51,276 bases of DNA from Mycobacterium innocens (GTDB taxonomy: Bacteria; Actinomycetota; Actinomycetes; Mycobacteriales; Mycobacteriaceae), in assembly GCF_900566055.1 (NCBI RefSeq), contig NZ_UPHQ01000103.1, forward strand, positions 1 through 51,276, in the 5' to 3' direction. The notes beneath the pieces were generated by a model. That model saw only the letters and a list, made by a program, of their open reading frames with translations. It made no database searches and was not told the origin of the DNA. Positions 37,957 through 48,200 of this stretch are shown one piece after another. The position numbers and the translations under genes are program-made. The stretch's first letter is position 1; each line of letters starts with the position of its first letter.

Positions 37957-38736
37957 ATGTCCGAAATGTCCGTACTGATCACGGTCCCGGTCTTCGGTCA
38001 GCATGAGTACACGCATGACCTCGTCAGCGACTTGGACCGCGAAGGCGCCGACTATCTGATCGTCGACAACCGGGGCGACTATCCCAGGGTCAGCAACGAA
38101 CGTGTCATCACCCCCGGTGAGAACCTCGGTTGGGCCGGGGGCAGCGACCTCGGATTCCGGATCGCGTTCTCCGAGGGCTATTCCCATGCGATGACACTCA
38201 ACAACGACACCCGCATCTCCAAGGGATTCGTCGAAGCCCTGCTCGACCCGCGGCTACCCGCTGATGCCGGGATCGTTGGGCCGATGTTCGACCGCGGCTT
38301 CCCCTGCGCAGAAGACGACGAGAAGCCGGACGCCGCGGATTATGTTCCCCGACCGCGATATCGGTGCGTAAACGTCGTGGAGGGAACGGCGCTGACGCTG
38401 TCCCGCGAATGCTGGAAAGATGTCGGCGGAATGGATCTGCGCACCTTTGGTCGCTACGGGTGGGGGGTCGACTTCGATCTCGAGCTACGTGCCCGGAAAG
38501 CCGGATACGGCTTGTACACAACAGAGATGGCGTACATCAACCACTTCGGACGCAGGACTGCCAACACCCATTTCGGCAGCTGGCGATATTTGCTGGGCGC
38601 AAACCTGACCATGGAGCTGGCGATGCGCAAAACCCACGGTCGCACATGGCGCAAGCAGTTCCCACCGGGGACATTGTCACGGCCGCTGTGGGGCAAAGCG
38701 GCGACGGCGTACACGACGCACCCGCTCGAGGACTGA
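37957..38736 (+). CDS. wbbL2: GT2 rhamnosyltransferase-like protein (WbbL2)
   Basis: 259 residues from MSEMSVLITVPVFGQHEYTH, chosen over an upstream ATG at 37918 because the GT core begins here. DYLIVDNRGDYPR, PGENLGWAGGSDLGFR, AMTLNNDTRISKGF (DxD-like NND) and DLRTFGRYGWGVDFDLELRARK are close to Rv1525 (wbbL2) as I remember it. The family adds rhamnose or another 6-deoxyhexose. In M. tuberculosis the gene sits between two GT1 genes in the same locus; here it is beside a GT2 and a ruined methyltransferase. Confidence 0.85.
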   Translation: MSEMSVLITVPVFGQHEYTHDLVSDLDREGADYLIVDNRGDYPRVSNERVITPGENLGWAGGSDLGFRIAFSEGYSHAMTLNNDTRISKGFVEALLDPRLPADAGIVGPMFDRGFPCAEDDEKPDAADYVPRPRYRCVNVVEGTALTLSRECWKDVGGMDLRTFGRYGWGVDFDLELRARKAGYGLYTTEMAYINHFGRRTANTHFGSWRYLLGANLTMELAMRKTHGRTWRKQFPPGTLSRPLWGKAATAYTTHPLED

Positions 38737-38767
38737 CCGATCCGGTTCCGAAGCGGCGCGACGCGCT

Positions 38768-39390
38768 TCACGAAGCTTGGCGGGCACCCGCTTTGAACAC
38801 GCTCAATAGCCCCGGCCTCGGCGCGGCCGGCGACCCGACGCAGACATAGTGGAGATATCGGCCGTCGGCGAAGAACCCCAAACTGGCTACGGCGATCGCC
38901 ACGCCAAGCGGGCCGGGCCAAGCGTTGATGCCCTCGATCCGCTGTATCCGCAAGCCCGCTTTCTTGAAGATTCGCACCATGCTCCTGCAGGTGAAGAAAC
39001 GTATGTAGGTGCGGTTGAAAGGGCCAAAGTCCTCTTGCGGGAAGTCTTTTCGGAACAGCACCTGGCCCAGCGCGGGAAGAAAGCGGAAGTTCGGAACCGC
39101 GGCGACGACGACGCCATCGGGCTTGAGCTTGGTGCGCCGCTTCCGTAGCGCCGCGCCCGGTTCCACCAGCCGTTCCAATACGTCGACGCAGATCACCGCG
39201 TCAAAGTCGGACACGATGCCCCAGAGTTCGGCGCCGGTTCGGTCTTTCACCGTGACGCCGAACGACCCATCCGCGCAGCCGAGATCGAGGACCCGTTATG
39301 CGTCGGTCGGTATGAGCCGCAACGTCTCTGCCGCTGCTTGGTGGTAGTACCGCCGTAGTACCGCGCGAGGCGGCCGGGTTCTGGTGTCAT
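38768..39390 (-). pseudogene. decayed SAM-dependent methyltransferase, paralogue of the relic at 10642-11297
   Basis: The ATG at 39390 begins MTPEPGRLARYYGG, matching the start of the other copy; the frame then shifts, and the continuation (ETLRLIPTDA) meets a TAA at about 39296-39298 just before VLDLGCADGSFG, the SAM motif. A further in-frame loss of about 29 residues removes the segment between WGI and FDAVICVDVLERL. The end, PQEDFGPFNRTYIRFFTCRSMV to PAAPRPG, remains recognisable. Three separate lesions make this a true pseudogene rather than a sequencing error. It follows the Gap-like gene by 30 bases. Confidence 0.85.
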
Positions 39391-39420
39391 CTGCTCAGCT
39401 GGCAACCCTGCGTGCTGGGT

Positions 39421-40143
39421 TCAGTTCATGCCGCTTGCCAGCAGGGCGACCCCCGCCGTGGCGAAGGAAACCGAGAGGATCTGGCGCCGATGCGTCCGTA
39501 GCCAGTTGCGCAGCCGCAACATGGTGGCTTCGGTCTTGTCAGGGTTGACCAGATGGCTGACAAGCGGGATCTCGACGATCGCGAGCATCACGAGAAGGTA
39601 GGCGACGGTCGCGCTGAGCTGAGTGCTGAACGCCGCACCCGAAGCGCCGATGGCGGTGAGCACCACAAGATATTCCACCGGCGGTGGTCCCGCCGAACTC
39701 AGGCCGGCCACCAACGCCACCCAGGGAAACCCGCCCTCGAGTGCACCCTGGGCGTTTGCCATCAGCCGCGAGAATCGGGAGGGCTGCTCCTGCACCAGCA
39801 CCGCCGAGGATTCGCCGGTGGACACCGGCGCGGGCGAACGGACCGAGACTCCGGCGGCGACCAGCGCGGCCACCACTAATGCCACGACACCAAGCGCGAC
39901 TTGGATGTGCCCGACAGTGGAGCTTGCCGCCAGGGACGTCACATTGTCGGCGAGGGCATGTGCGAAGTCGCGCAGCAGAAGTAAAACGCCCAGAGCGACG
40001 GCTGTGCCCGTCGCCATTCCGCCGAACCAGAAAGCGAGCAGGTTGACCATTGGCCGCGGCTTCGAGATCAAGAAGAGGGCAACGCCCAGACGCACCGGCT
40101 CAGTCGCTGTGATCAGCGCGAGGATCAGCACTGTGGTCCACAT
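39421..40143 (-). CDS. Gap-like integral membrane protein
   Basis: 240 residues with about six transmembrane helices in two groups of three, separated by a hydrophilic stretch near residues 105-135. The start MWTTVLILALITATEPVRLG, the PMVNLLAFWFGGM segment and the end HRRQILSVSFATAGVALLASG are typical of the Gap family, named after the protein that helps place glycopeptidolipids on the mycobacterial surface. AGGAGG seven bases upstream supports the ATG. Within a LOS locus it probably works with MmpL12 in moving LOS to the cell surface (inference). Confidence 0.83.
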   Translation of the reverse strand: MWTTVLILALITATEPVRLGVALFLISKPRPMVNLLAFWFGGMATGTAVALGVLLLLRDFAHALADNVTSLAASSTVGHIQVALGVVALVVAALVAAGVSVRSPAPVSTGESSAVLVQEQPSRFSRLMANAQGALEGGFPWVALVAGLSSAGPPPVEYLVVLTAIGASGAAFSTQLSATVAYLLVMLAIVEIPLVSHLVNPDKTEATMLRLRNWLRTHRRQILSVSFATAGVALLASGMN

Positions 40144-40288
40144 CTGCCCCCTCCTCCCGTTCGCCGTCTTTCAGCTGACCGACACTGCGTCAACGCATAG
40201 GAAGCGGTGGCGACCGCCCGGGGCTCTGTCGTTGAAGAAGCGTTTCGCGGTCATGTCGTCCTGTTCGAGTGGGCAGTGCGCACCGGAG

Positions 40289-41563
40289 TCAGTCACGAAA
40301 TTGCGGGTTGGACTGATTCCGGCTCACCTCATTTTCCAGAAGACCGGCTGCCCGCGTGGCGCTTTCGCCAGGTTTGGTCATCTGATTTGCAATCTCCCGG
40401 GCCCGGTTGACGTACCCGGGGGCCAGAATTGCCCCGAGGTCGCTGACCAGCGTCTCCTTCGTGGTGGCCGCGAGCCGGCGTCCAGAGCCGATCTTGAGCC
40501 GTTTGATCTGGGCTAACCAAATCGGTTGCTCTATCCAGATCCAGAGGATCAGGGTCGGGATGCCGGCTCGCATGCCCGCCGCGGTCGTTCCGGCGCCACC
40601 GTGGTGTACAACCGCGCGGCAGGCCGGAAATACGGCGGCGTGGCTTACCCCGGGCACCAGTTTGACGTGGTCCGCGCACTCGAGATTGCTGACGTCGTTC
40701 TGGCCGGTGCAGATCAACGCGCGTTCGCCCAATTCCGCACAGGCGGCGCTGATCATGGCGATGGTGTCGGCGGGCGAATCCACTGGCATGCTGCCGAAGC
40801 CGAAGTAGACCGGCGGCGTGCCGGCAGCAATCCACGACAACACCTCGTCGTCGTAATCCGTTGGCAATTCCAGGGTCAGGGCTCCGACGAACGGCCGCCT
40901 GTCAGCCCATTGCGCCCACTCGGTAACCAGGCCGGGAAAGCACAGCTCGTCATAGGCCTGGATCTCGAGTGCCCGGCGGCCCAGAATGCGCGACGACGAG
41001 GACGCGGTTGCCTTCGGCAGGCCCAGTTCTCGCCGCTGCGCGTCTTCAGGGCTCTTCGTGATGCGCCACTGCACCCACCACAGCGCCGAAACCAGCGCGC
41101 GATTCAACCGCTCCGGCAAGATCGGCAAGAGCTGGCCATTGACCCGCGCGGGCATGAAGTGCATGGTCGCCAGCCGAATGTCGTAATACTCCGCGATGTT
41201 GGCGGCAATGCCCTGGTGGATCATGCCGGTCAACACCAGATCCACGCCGGCTGCCAACGATCTCAGGGTCGCCGCCATATCGGCCCACCCCTGACGCAGG
41301 TCCGCGATACCTTCGCGCACCAACTTGATCGAAGTCTGCGGCTTCCAAAATTCGTGCAAGTTGTCTTCGTTGTCGAGCAGCGCCTGAGTGTCCGGCCCGT
41401 AGCTGACCGCATCCAGTCCGGCCGCTTCGGCCAAACCGATCAGGTTGGGTGGCACCGCGAGGCGAACCTCGTGCCCCCGGCGCAGCAACTCCCGACCGAG
41501 AGCCGTGCAGGGCTCGACATCGCCGCGGGTGCCGTTGATCGCCAGTGCGAACTTCATCAGCAT
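40289..41563 (-). CDS. GT1/UGT-type glycosyltransferase (Rv1524/Rv1526c-like)
   Basis: 424 residues of GT-B fold. The N-terminal acceptor domain opens with MKFALAINGTRGDVEPC. The C-terminal domain has PPVYFGFGSMPV and the donor-binding signature VVHHGGAGTTAAGMRAGIP, followed by IWIEQPIW. The sequence is close to Rv1526c and Rv1524 from memory; these resemble the Gtf enzymes that decorate glycopeptidolipids. AAAGG six bases before the ATG at 41563 supports that start; ATG 41557 is an alternative. It is third in a minus-strand run after two acyltransferases. It probably transfers glucose, xylose or a deoxysugar onto LOS. Confidence 0.9.
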   Translation of the reverse strand: MLMKFALAINGTRGDVEPCTALGRELLRRGHEVRLAVPPNLIGLAEAAGLDAVSYGPDTQALLDNEDNLHEFWKPQTSIKLVREGIADLRQGWADMAATLRSLAAGVDLVLTGMIHQGIAANIAEYYDIRLATMHFMPARVNGQLLPILPERLNRALVSALWWVQWRITKSPEDAQRRELGLPKATASSSSRILGRRALEIQAYDELCFPGLVTEWAQWADRRPFVGALTLELPTDYDDEVLSWIAAGTPPVYFGFGSMPVDSPADTIAMISAACAELGERALICTGQNDVSNLECADHVKLVPGVSHAAVFPACRAVVHHGGAGTTAAGMRAGIPTLILWIWIEQPIWLAQIKRLKIGSGRRLAATTKETLVSDLGAILAPGYVNRAREIANQMTKPGESATRAAGLLENEVSRNQSNPQFRD

Positions 41564-41615
41564 CCCCTACCTTTTGCTTCCCGCCCCCGGGCGACCTCAG
41601 CCCTGTGACTGCGAG

Positions 41616-42971
41616 CTATCCGAATACCTCAGCGGTTAGCCGATAATCTGCAAGCGTTTGTTCTATCACTCCGCGCAGCTGCCGGTTCGAATTCTCCGCA
41701 CCAAGTTGATAAGAGGATACGCTGATGAAAACTTTGCCATTCAGACGTCCGGAGAAAAGGTACAGCTGGCCGCTTTCCCGCTCGATGTTCTGTTTGGTCG
41801 CACCTTGATTGAACAGACGTGCCGAGAAATAGTCGGCATCGGTTCCGTCGATACGGTTCAAGTCTTGACTAAGGTTCCTGACATTCGAACAGCAAACCGG
41901 CAATTCCGAACTGCCCAAGGCCAGTGCTGCCATCTTCCTGGCCAGCCACCTAGGCGTGTAAGGAACCAGCGGCAGCGGCTTGAGCAGCTTGTTTGGGGTT
42001 TCGTGGAGTGCGGCCAGGCTCTGTTTCATCTCGTTGCGGATGAGTTGCAAATCCGTTGTCACCCGGTCCGGGTCGACCCCGAAGGTAATGGCCGTCAACG
42101 CATTCGCTCGTAAATCACCTGCGGTGCGCTCATTGACCGGCATTGTTATCGTGACAGCGCCATCAGCCGGGCTCAGCCGCCCCAGGCGTTGCGCGAGCCT
42201 GGTCGCGAAAGCAACGAAAAGCGAATTACTGGACCCGCCGAGTTCGAGTACCCGGGCGTCCCACGAAGCCAAATCGCAGGAAAATGTGACAGAAGGTACG
42301 ACAATTGGCTCGTCGCTGCGGCTCGACGTAGCCGGTGGTGTGCTTGTTCGCGTCTTCACACTCGAGTCGCGTTTCAGTACGAGCATGATGCAGGCGATCA
42401 GTGCCCGAAAAACCTCGGGCAATCCGCAAACGGCGTCCCACGCGTCGACAAGCAGTGCTCGTCCACGACTGCGCGATCGTGGGGGTGGATAGCCTAAATC
42501 TCGGGTGATGCCGTTGACGGCCTCGTGGATAGCGAGATGCAGCGCGACGCCGTCCACCACTGAGTGCGACGTGATCAGGGTTACCGCCGTCCCACCGTCG
42601 TGGAGCGGGAGGATCCCCAGATGCCAGCAAGGTCCGTATTCGGGGTCGACCGGAATCTGCGCACGCTCATCCAGCCAGCCCATGATTTCAGCGCGAGATC
42701 GGGGTGATGGAGCGATGTCGATTTCCGGTGGATCGTGGTATGCGACCCAGCGGGGACGACCAAATGGTAACGGGGAACGCTCGATTCGGCGCCCTAGCCA
42801 TCCACGGCCGAGGTTGCGGTTGAACCGGCGCAACCCTTCCAAGTCAACCGGACGATCGTAGATCCAGGTAACTTGGCCGACGGTGTCAACGCCGGTTGCG
42901 CGCAACCGAAGAAAAGCTACGTGGTCGAGAAAGGCGATCCTGTTGTCCGTCATGGCCGAAGAACGTGCCAA
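41616..42971 (-). CDS. condensation-fold acyltransferase (WS/DGAT-like)
   Basis: 451 residues with the canonical motif TSHSVVDGVAL, giving His136, Asp140 and Gly141 of HxxxDG. Later PVNERTAGDLRANALTAITF and PVCCSNVRNL resemble the second half of wax-ester synthase/DGAT-like CoA-dependent acyltransferases. I use the TTG at 42971: AAGGAG (42979-42984) lies seven bases upstream, better than the ATG at 42953. It follows the papA-like gene by 43 bases. It differs clearly from the two PapA-type genes and could add a short acyl group (for example acetyl or a branched acyl) to LOS; the substrate is unknown. Confidence 0.83.
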   Translation of the reverse strand: MARSSAMTDNRIAFLDHVAFLRLRATGVDTVGQVTWIYDRPVDLEGLRRFNRNLGRGWLGRRIERSPLPFGRPRWVAYHDPPEIDIAPSPRSRAEIMGWLDERAQIPVDPEYGPCWHLGILPLHDGGTAVTLITSHSVVDGVALHLAIHEAVNGITRDLGYPPPRSRSRGRALLVDAWDAVCGLPEVFRALIACIMLVLKRDSSVKTRTSTPPATSSRSDEPIVVPSVTFSCDLASWDARVLELGGSSNSLFVAFATRLAQRLGRLSPADGAVTITMPVNERTAGDLRANALTAITFGVDPDRVTTDLQLIRNEMKQSLAALHETPNKLLKPLPLVPYTPRWLARKMAALALGSSELPVCCSNVRNLSQDLNRIDGTDADYFSARLFNQGATKQNIERESGQLYLFSGRLNGKVFISVSSYQLGAENSNRQLRGVIEQTLADYRLTAEVFG

Positions 42972-43014
42972 TTCGAAACTCCTTGGAAAAACCCGGATTT
43001 CCGGCCTAGCCGGC

Positions 43015-44523
43015 CTAGCCGGTGCGCCATGTGGTCAAGGGGGGGACCGCGGTCGCGGGTTCGTAAGCGCGCCGACTATAGGCGAGGTGCAGCTGACTGC
43101 CGTTGTGGCGCCGGGCCGGCATCACCTCGCGTCCCTCGGCTACCCGAATATAGGCGGCCTTCAGCGTCTCGGCGTAGCGGGTGACCGACTCGCGGGCGAT
43201 CGGGTTGTTCGGGAACAACACCGTTAACTGGGTCTCTTTCTCGAACCGGTTAACCCGGATGTCGATTTGCCCCATCATTCCGCCGTCGTGGCAGAGCCGG
43301 GCGTGTAAGCCTTCCACGTGGCAGTTGGCCAGGGCCGACAGCGGTGGAATGCCGGCGTCGAGGTAGAAGAGCAACGGTGCTCCCCATTGGCCTTTCCGCA
43401 GCCACGGAACCAGTTCCAGCACGCGGTCCAACGGCACTTCGGCCAATTCCCGGCCGGAATCAAAGCTTTCCTGAGCCGCCTTGACGATTTCACCGAACGA
43501 CGATCCGGTGGTGGGGACGGTGATCGGCACGAAGCCGGTGAACCAACCCGTCGTCATGAAATCCGTCTGGGTGCGGCGAATGTCGATGGGGACGATGGCG
43601 TGGAACGCGTCGGTTCCGGTCAATTCGTGTTCGGCCACTGCCGACATAGCGAGTACGCCGCCGCAGAACCGGGCTCCCGCCGACAAGCACGCGGATTCGA
43701 ACGCGAGTGTCTGCCGCTCGTCCAACAGCCGGACGCCCATCATCTCGCACGGCGCAGATGTGTCCCCCAGTGGCAGCGGGAATTTGGGAAGGCACCCGTC
43801 ATTGCCCTCGAAGAATTCGGCCCATGCGCGGATAACCGGGGAGTCCAAGGTGAGCCCGGACAGGTGCTCCTGCTGCCGGGTGCAGTAGTCGTGATAGCTG
43901 CCTGTCTCGGCCAGCCGCAACGGCGCTCCGCCCCCAACCAGCGCTACGTACATCAGGTGGATCTCGGCGAACGCGACACCGACGAACATGGCGTCGCAGT
44001 GAAGATGGTCGATGGCCACACAGAAGGTGAAATGGTCTGCGCGCTGAATGATCGAGAAGCGGAAGCAGTCCCACTCCAGCGGGCTCGGGGTGGCCAACAG
44101 GTGGTCCCGCCATTGCCTTTGCGTTGTCAGTTCACCGTGCTGGGTTGCGACGAACTGAATGTCGTTGGCTTTGTTGATGGTTCGCCGCACGAAGTGATCG
44201 CCCTCGGTGTGCTCGAACCAGCTTCGGTAGGTGTCGTGGCGACGCAGGTGCGCATTGATGACGTGCGTCATGGTGCGGGTGTCGCATCGACCGGGAATGT
44301 CCCAGGCGGAAATCAGCAATCGCGACATCTCCAGGCTGCGGCTGGCGTAGGACCGGAAGTTACGCAGGTGATGGGCTTGCATATAGCTGGGCGGTACCGG
44401 GCTGATCGGTGCTTGCTTCGCCTTGGCGAGCGACGCCGGCGATGGTTGCCACGACACCAGCATGCCCGGCTCGGGGGCCCAATCGCGGATGGTCCCGGCC
44501 TCTACTTTCCCTACTCTGACCAT
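43015..44523 (-). CDS. PapA-type polyketide-associated acyltransferase, copy 2
   Basis: 502 residues from the ATG at 44523, which has GGGAGG five bases upstream; the longer open frame to 44679 is rejected. It is paralogous along its whole length to the gene at 24256-25731 (shared PPSYMQAHHLR, AHLRRHDTYRS, TPSPLEWDCFRF). IDHLHCDAMF holds His173 and Asp177, again with alanine instead of glycine after the aspartate. Two such acyltransferases and two Pks5 enzymes suggest that different chains go to different positions of the trehalose core (inference). Confidence 0.87.
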   Translation of the reverse strand: MVRVGKVEAGTIRDWAPEPGMLVSWQPSPASLAKAKQAPISPVPPSYMQAHHLRNFRSYASRSLEMSRLLISAWDIPGRCDTRTMTHVINAHLRRHDTYRSWFEHTEGDHFVRRTINKANDIQFVATQHGELTTQRQWRDHLLATPSPLEWDCFRFSIIQRADHFTFCVAIDHLHCDAMFVGVAFAEIHLMYVALVGGGAPLRLAETGSYHDYCTRQQEHLSGLTLDSPVIRAWAEFFEGNDGCLPKFPLPLGDTSAPCEMMGVRLLDERQTLAFESACLSAGARFCGGVLAMSAVAEHELTGTDAFHAIVPIDIRRTQTDFMTTGWFTGFVPITVPTTGSSFGEIVKAAQESFDSGRELAEVPLDRVLELVPWLRKGQWGAPLLFYLDAGIPPLSALANCHVEGLHARLCHDGGMMGQIDIRVNRFEKETQLTVLFPNNPIARESVTRYAETLKAAYIRVAEGREVMPARRHNGSQLHLAYSRRAYEPATAVPPLTTWRTG

Positions 44524-44990
44524 TCTTCCTCCCAGTCGCCCAGCAGGTTGCGATGCACCGGAGAGCCAAGGGTGGTCCACAGAACCCGGCACGGTGATGA
44601 CATTTGTAGGGATCCCGGTGAACCGGGTTCGAGGTCTTGGCCGTAACGATGTCGGGTTGCGCCACCGGTGCCGGTCCACCGCACGTCACGGGACACGTTG
44701 GACGGGTCGGTACCCCTGGCCGGCCAACGGACTGCGGTCGTGACGGCACTGGGTAGGCCGGGTATCGTGGTGTTCACATGCCCCCTCATTAACTTTGTCG
44801 TGCCTCCCCGAAGGCACGACCATATCGCTGTCGGTGTGGGTTGCCCCATGCCCGACGCTGCGACGACCGTTCATCCGGGTATTTAGGTTTCTAGCGTTGG
44901 TGAGCTGAGCCTAGTTGATGGGTGGTGCTTAAATTTCGGTTTTCGCTGCATTGGGTTTGAAACCCGTGGTTGAGGGGTCGCAGTTTGTTG
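44524..44990. other. divergent intergenic region with a perfect hairpin
   Basis: No gene is supported. CCCGGT-GA-ACCGGG lies at 44614-44627. GTCGTGCCT (44797-44805) pairs perfectly with AGGCACGAC (44812-44820) around CCCCGA. As no gene ends nearby on either side, this second hairpin is more likely an operator or part of an RNA than a terminator. Confidence 0.45.
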
Positions 44991-44999
44991 GCTGGGCGG

Positions 45000-45190
45000 G
45001 GCCTCGCGCCCCGGTTGCCGGGTAGGATCGGCCGCAACGGCGTTGATCCGGCTATCACCGGTGAGCCTTCGGAAGAACAGCGCAAAAGCCCAGTAGAACC
45101 GAACGGGTGGGCCCGTCACAGCCTGCAACGAGCGGCCGTGCGTAGGTAGGTGCGGCAAGCGGGGTGGTACCGCGGTGTTCGCGCTTCCGG
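45000..45190 (+). ncRNA. T-box riboswitch of ileS
   Basis: The invariant T-box GGGTGGTACCGCGG is at 45162-45174 or one base to the left, about 60 bases before the ATG. A stem I region near 45010-45115 contains the candidate isoleucine specifier ATC at 45046-45048, and conserved CGGTGAGCC and GGAAGAACAG blocks follow. Uncharged tRNA-Ile would bind the specifier and T-box. Actinobacterial ileS T-boxes act mainly on translation by freeing the ribosome binding site; that mode is known for the class and inferred here. The exact 5' end is not visible. Confidence 0.92.
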
Positions 45191-45236
45191 CGCATCGTCG
45201 TCCCCGTGTCTTGTGACAAACGACACAGGAGACGGC

Positions 45237-48200
45237 ATGACCGACAGCGCCTACCCGCGGAGCGACCTGGGCGCCGACCAACGTGGTGGCTCTCCGGACT
45301 TTCCCGTGATGGAAAGCCAGGTCCTTGACTATTGGGCCCGCGATGACACCTTCCGCGCCAGCATCGCCCGCCGCGACGGCGCCCCGGAATACGTGTTCTA
45401 CGACGGGCCCCCCTTTGCCAACGGCCTGCCGCACTACGGGCATCTACTGACCGGCTATGTCAAGGACATCGTGCCGCGGTACCGAACCATGCGCGGTTAT
45501 AAGGTGGAGCGCCGCTTCGGTTGGGACGCCCACGGGTTGCCTGCCGAACTCGAGGTCGAGCGCCAGCTGGGCATCACCGACAAATCGCAGATCGACGCCA
45601 TGGGGATCGCCGCGTTCAACGATGCCTGCCGGGCTTCGGTGTTGCGCTACACCGACGAGTGGCAGGCATATGTGACCCGGCAGGCTCGCTGGGTCGATTT
45701 CGACAACGACTACAAGACGCTTGATCTGCCGTATATGGAATCGGTGATCTGGGCGTTCAAACAGCTCTGGGACAAGGGCCTGGCATATGAGGGCTACCGG
45801 GTGCTGCCCTACTGCTGGCGCGACGAAACCCCACTATCCAATCACGAACTGCGGATGGACGACGACGTCTACCAGAGCCGTCAGGACCCCGCGATCACGG
45901 TGGGATTCAAAGTGCCGGGTGGCCAACCACTTAACGAGCTGGCCGGCGCATTCCTGTTGGTGTGGACCACGACACCGTGGACGCTGCCGTCGAACCTGGC
46001 CGTCGCGGTAAACCCTGAGACGACATATGTAGAGATCAAAGCCGGCGATCGGCGCTTCGTGCTGGCTGAGGCGAGGGTGCCTGCCTACGCTCGAGAGTTC
46101 GGAGAAGAACCCGAGGTTCTCGGCACCTATCGCGGCGCCGACCTACTGGATATGCAGTACCAGCCGCCCTTTACATACTTTGGTGATTCGCCTAACGCAT
46201 TTCGCGTACTGTCAGGCGATTTCGTCACCACCGAAGACGGCACCGGCATCGTACATATGGCCCCGGCGTACGGCGAAGACGACATGGCGGTCGCGGAGGC
46301 TGCCGGCATCGCGCCGGTAACCCCGGTCGATGCCAAGGGCCGCTTCGACGCCACCGTTGCCGATTACCAGGGGCAGCACGTGTTCGACGCCAATGCCCAG
46401 ATCATCCATGACCTGAAGAAACAAAGTGGTCCGGCGGCGGCGAACGGCGCGGTGTTGATCCGCCACGAATCCTACGAACACCCTTACCCACATTGCTGGC
46501 GCTGCCGTAACCCGCTGATCTACCGCGCGGTGTCGTCCTGGTTCGTCACGGTGACGGAATTCCGCGACCGCATGGTCGAACTCAACCGGCAGATCACCTG
46601 GTATCCCGAACACGTCAAAGACGGCCAGTTCGGGAAGTGGCTGCAGGGTGCCCGCGATTGGTCCATCTCACGAAACCGCTACTGGGGCACCCCGATTCCG
46701 GTGTGGAAGTCCGATGATCCCGCGTACCCGAGAATCGATGTATACGGCAGCTTGGACGAGCTGGAGCGCGATTTCGGGGTGCGGCCGGACAATTTGCACC
46801 GGCCCTACATCGACGAGCTCACCCGGCCCAACCCCGACGATCCCAGCGGGAAAAGCACGATGCGGCGCATCCCAGACGTGCTCGACGTGTGGTTCGACTC
46901 GGGCTCCATGCCCTACGCCCAGGTGCACTACCCGTTCGAAAACCGTGACTGGTTCGACGGAGTCGATTGCGTCGACCCCGATAAAAGGGTCGATGCCCAT
47001 TACCCCGGGGACTTCATCGTCGAGTACATCGGACAGACCCGTGGCTGGTTTTACACCCTGCACGTGCTGGCAACCGCGCTGTTCGACCGGCCCGCGTTCA
47101 AAACGTGTGTGGCGCACGGGATCGTGCTGGGCTCAGATGGTCAGAAAATGAGCAAGTCGCTGCGCAACTACCCCGACGTCAACGAGGTGTTCCACCGGGA
47201 CGGCTCCGATGCGATGCGCTGGTTCTTGATGGCCTCGCCGATCCTGCGCGGCGGCAACCTGATTGTCACCGAGCAGGGGATCCGGGACGGCGTACGGCAA
47301 GTCTTGCGGCCGTTGTGGAATGCCTACAGCTTCTTGGCCCTGTATGCGCCGAAAGTGGGTACCTGGCGTACCGATTCACGCCATGTACTGGATCGCTACA
47401 TTCTGGCCAAGCTGGCGGTGCTGCGCGAAGACCTCACCCGGTCGATGGAGGTGTGCGACATCTCCGGGGCCTGCGAGCAGCTGCGGCAGTTCACCGAAGC
47501 GCTGACGAATTGGTATGTGCGACGGTCGCGTTTGCGCTTCTGGGAAGAAGACGGCGATGCCATCGACACCTTGCACACGGTGCTGGAGGTCACCGCCAGA
47601 CTGGCCGCGCCGTTGCTTCCGTTGATTACCGAGGTGATCTGGCGCGCTGTGACCGGTGAGCGCTCGGTTCATCTGACGGACTGGCCGCGGGCCGATGCGG
47701 TGCCCGCCGACGCCGGCCTGGTAGCGGCGATGGATCAGGTCCGCGAAGTGTGCTCGGCCGCGTCGTCCCTGCGTAAGGCCAAGAAGCTGCGGGTGCGTCT
47801 GCCGTTGCCGAAACTGACTGTGGCAGTTGCCGACCCGGAACGACTGAAGCCATTCGCTGAACTGATCGCCGATGAGCTCAACGTCAAACAGGTCGAACTC
47901 ACCGACGACATCGACACCTACGGGCGGTTCGAGCTGACCGTCAACGCCCGGGTGGCCGGGCCGCGACTGGGCAAGGACGTGCAACCGGCGATCAAGGCGG
48001 TCAAGGCCGGCGACGGCGTCGTCAATCCCGACGGCACCTTGACGGCAGGGCCCGCGGTGCTGCAACCGGAGGAATACAGCTCACGGCTGGTGGCCGCCGA
48101 CCCGGAGTCCACCGCGGCACTGCCCGGCGGCGCCGGGCTGGTGGTGCTCGACGGCACAGTGACCCCGGAATTGGAGGCCGAGGGCTGGGCCAAAGACCGC

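Noticed and set aside
45150..45236. N-terminal extension of IleS
   Set aside because: These bases hold the T-box; the ATG at 45237 has the ribosome binding site and the conserved protein start.
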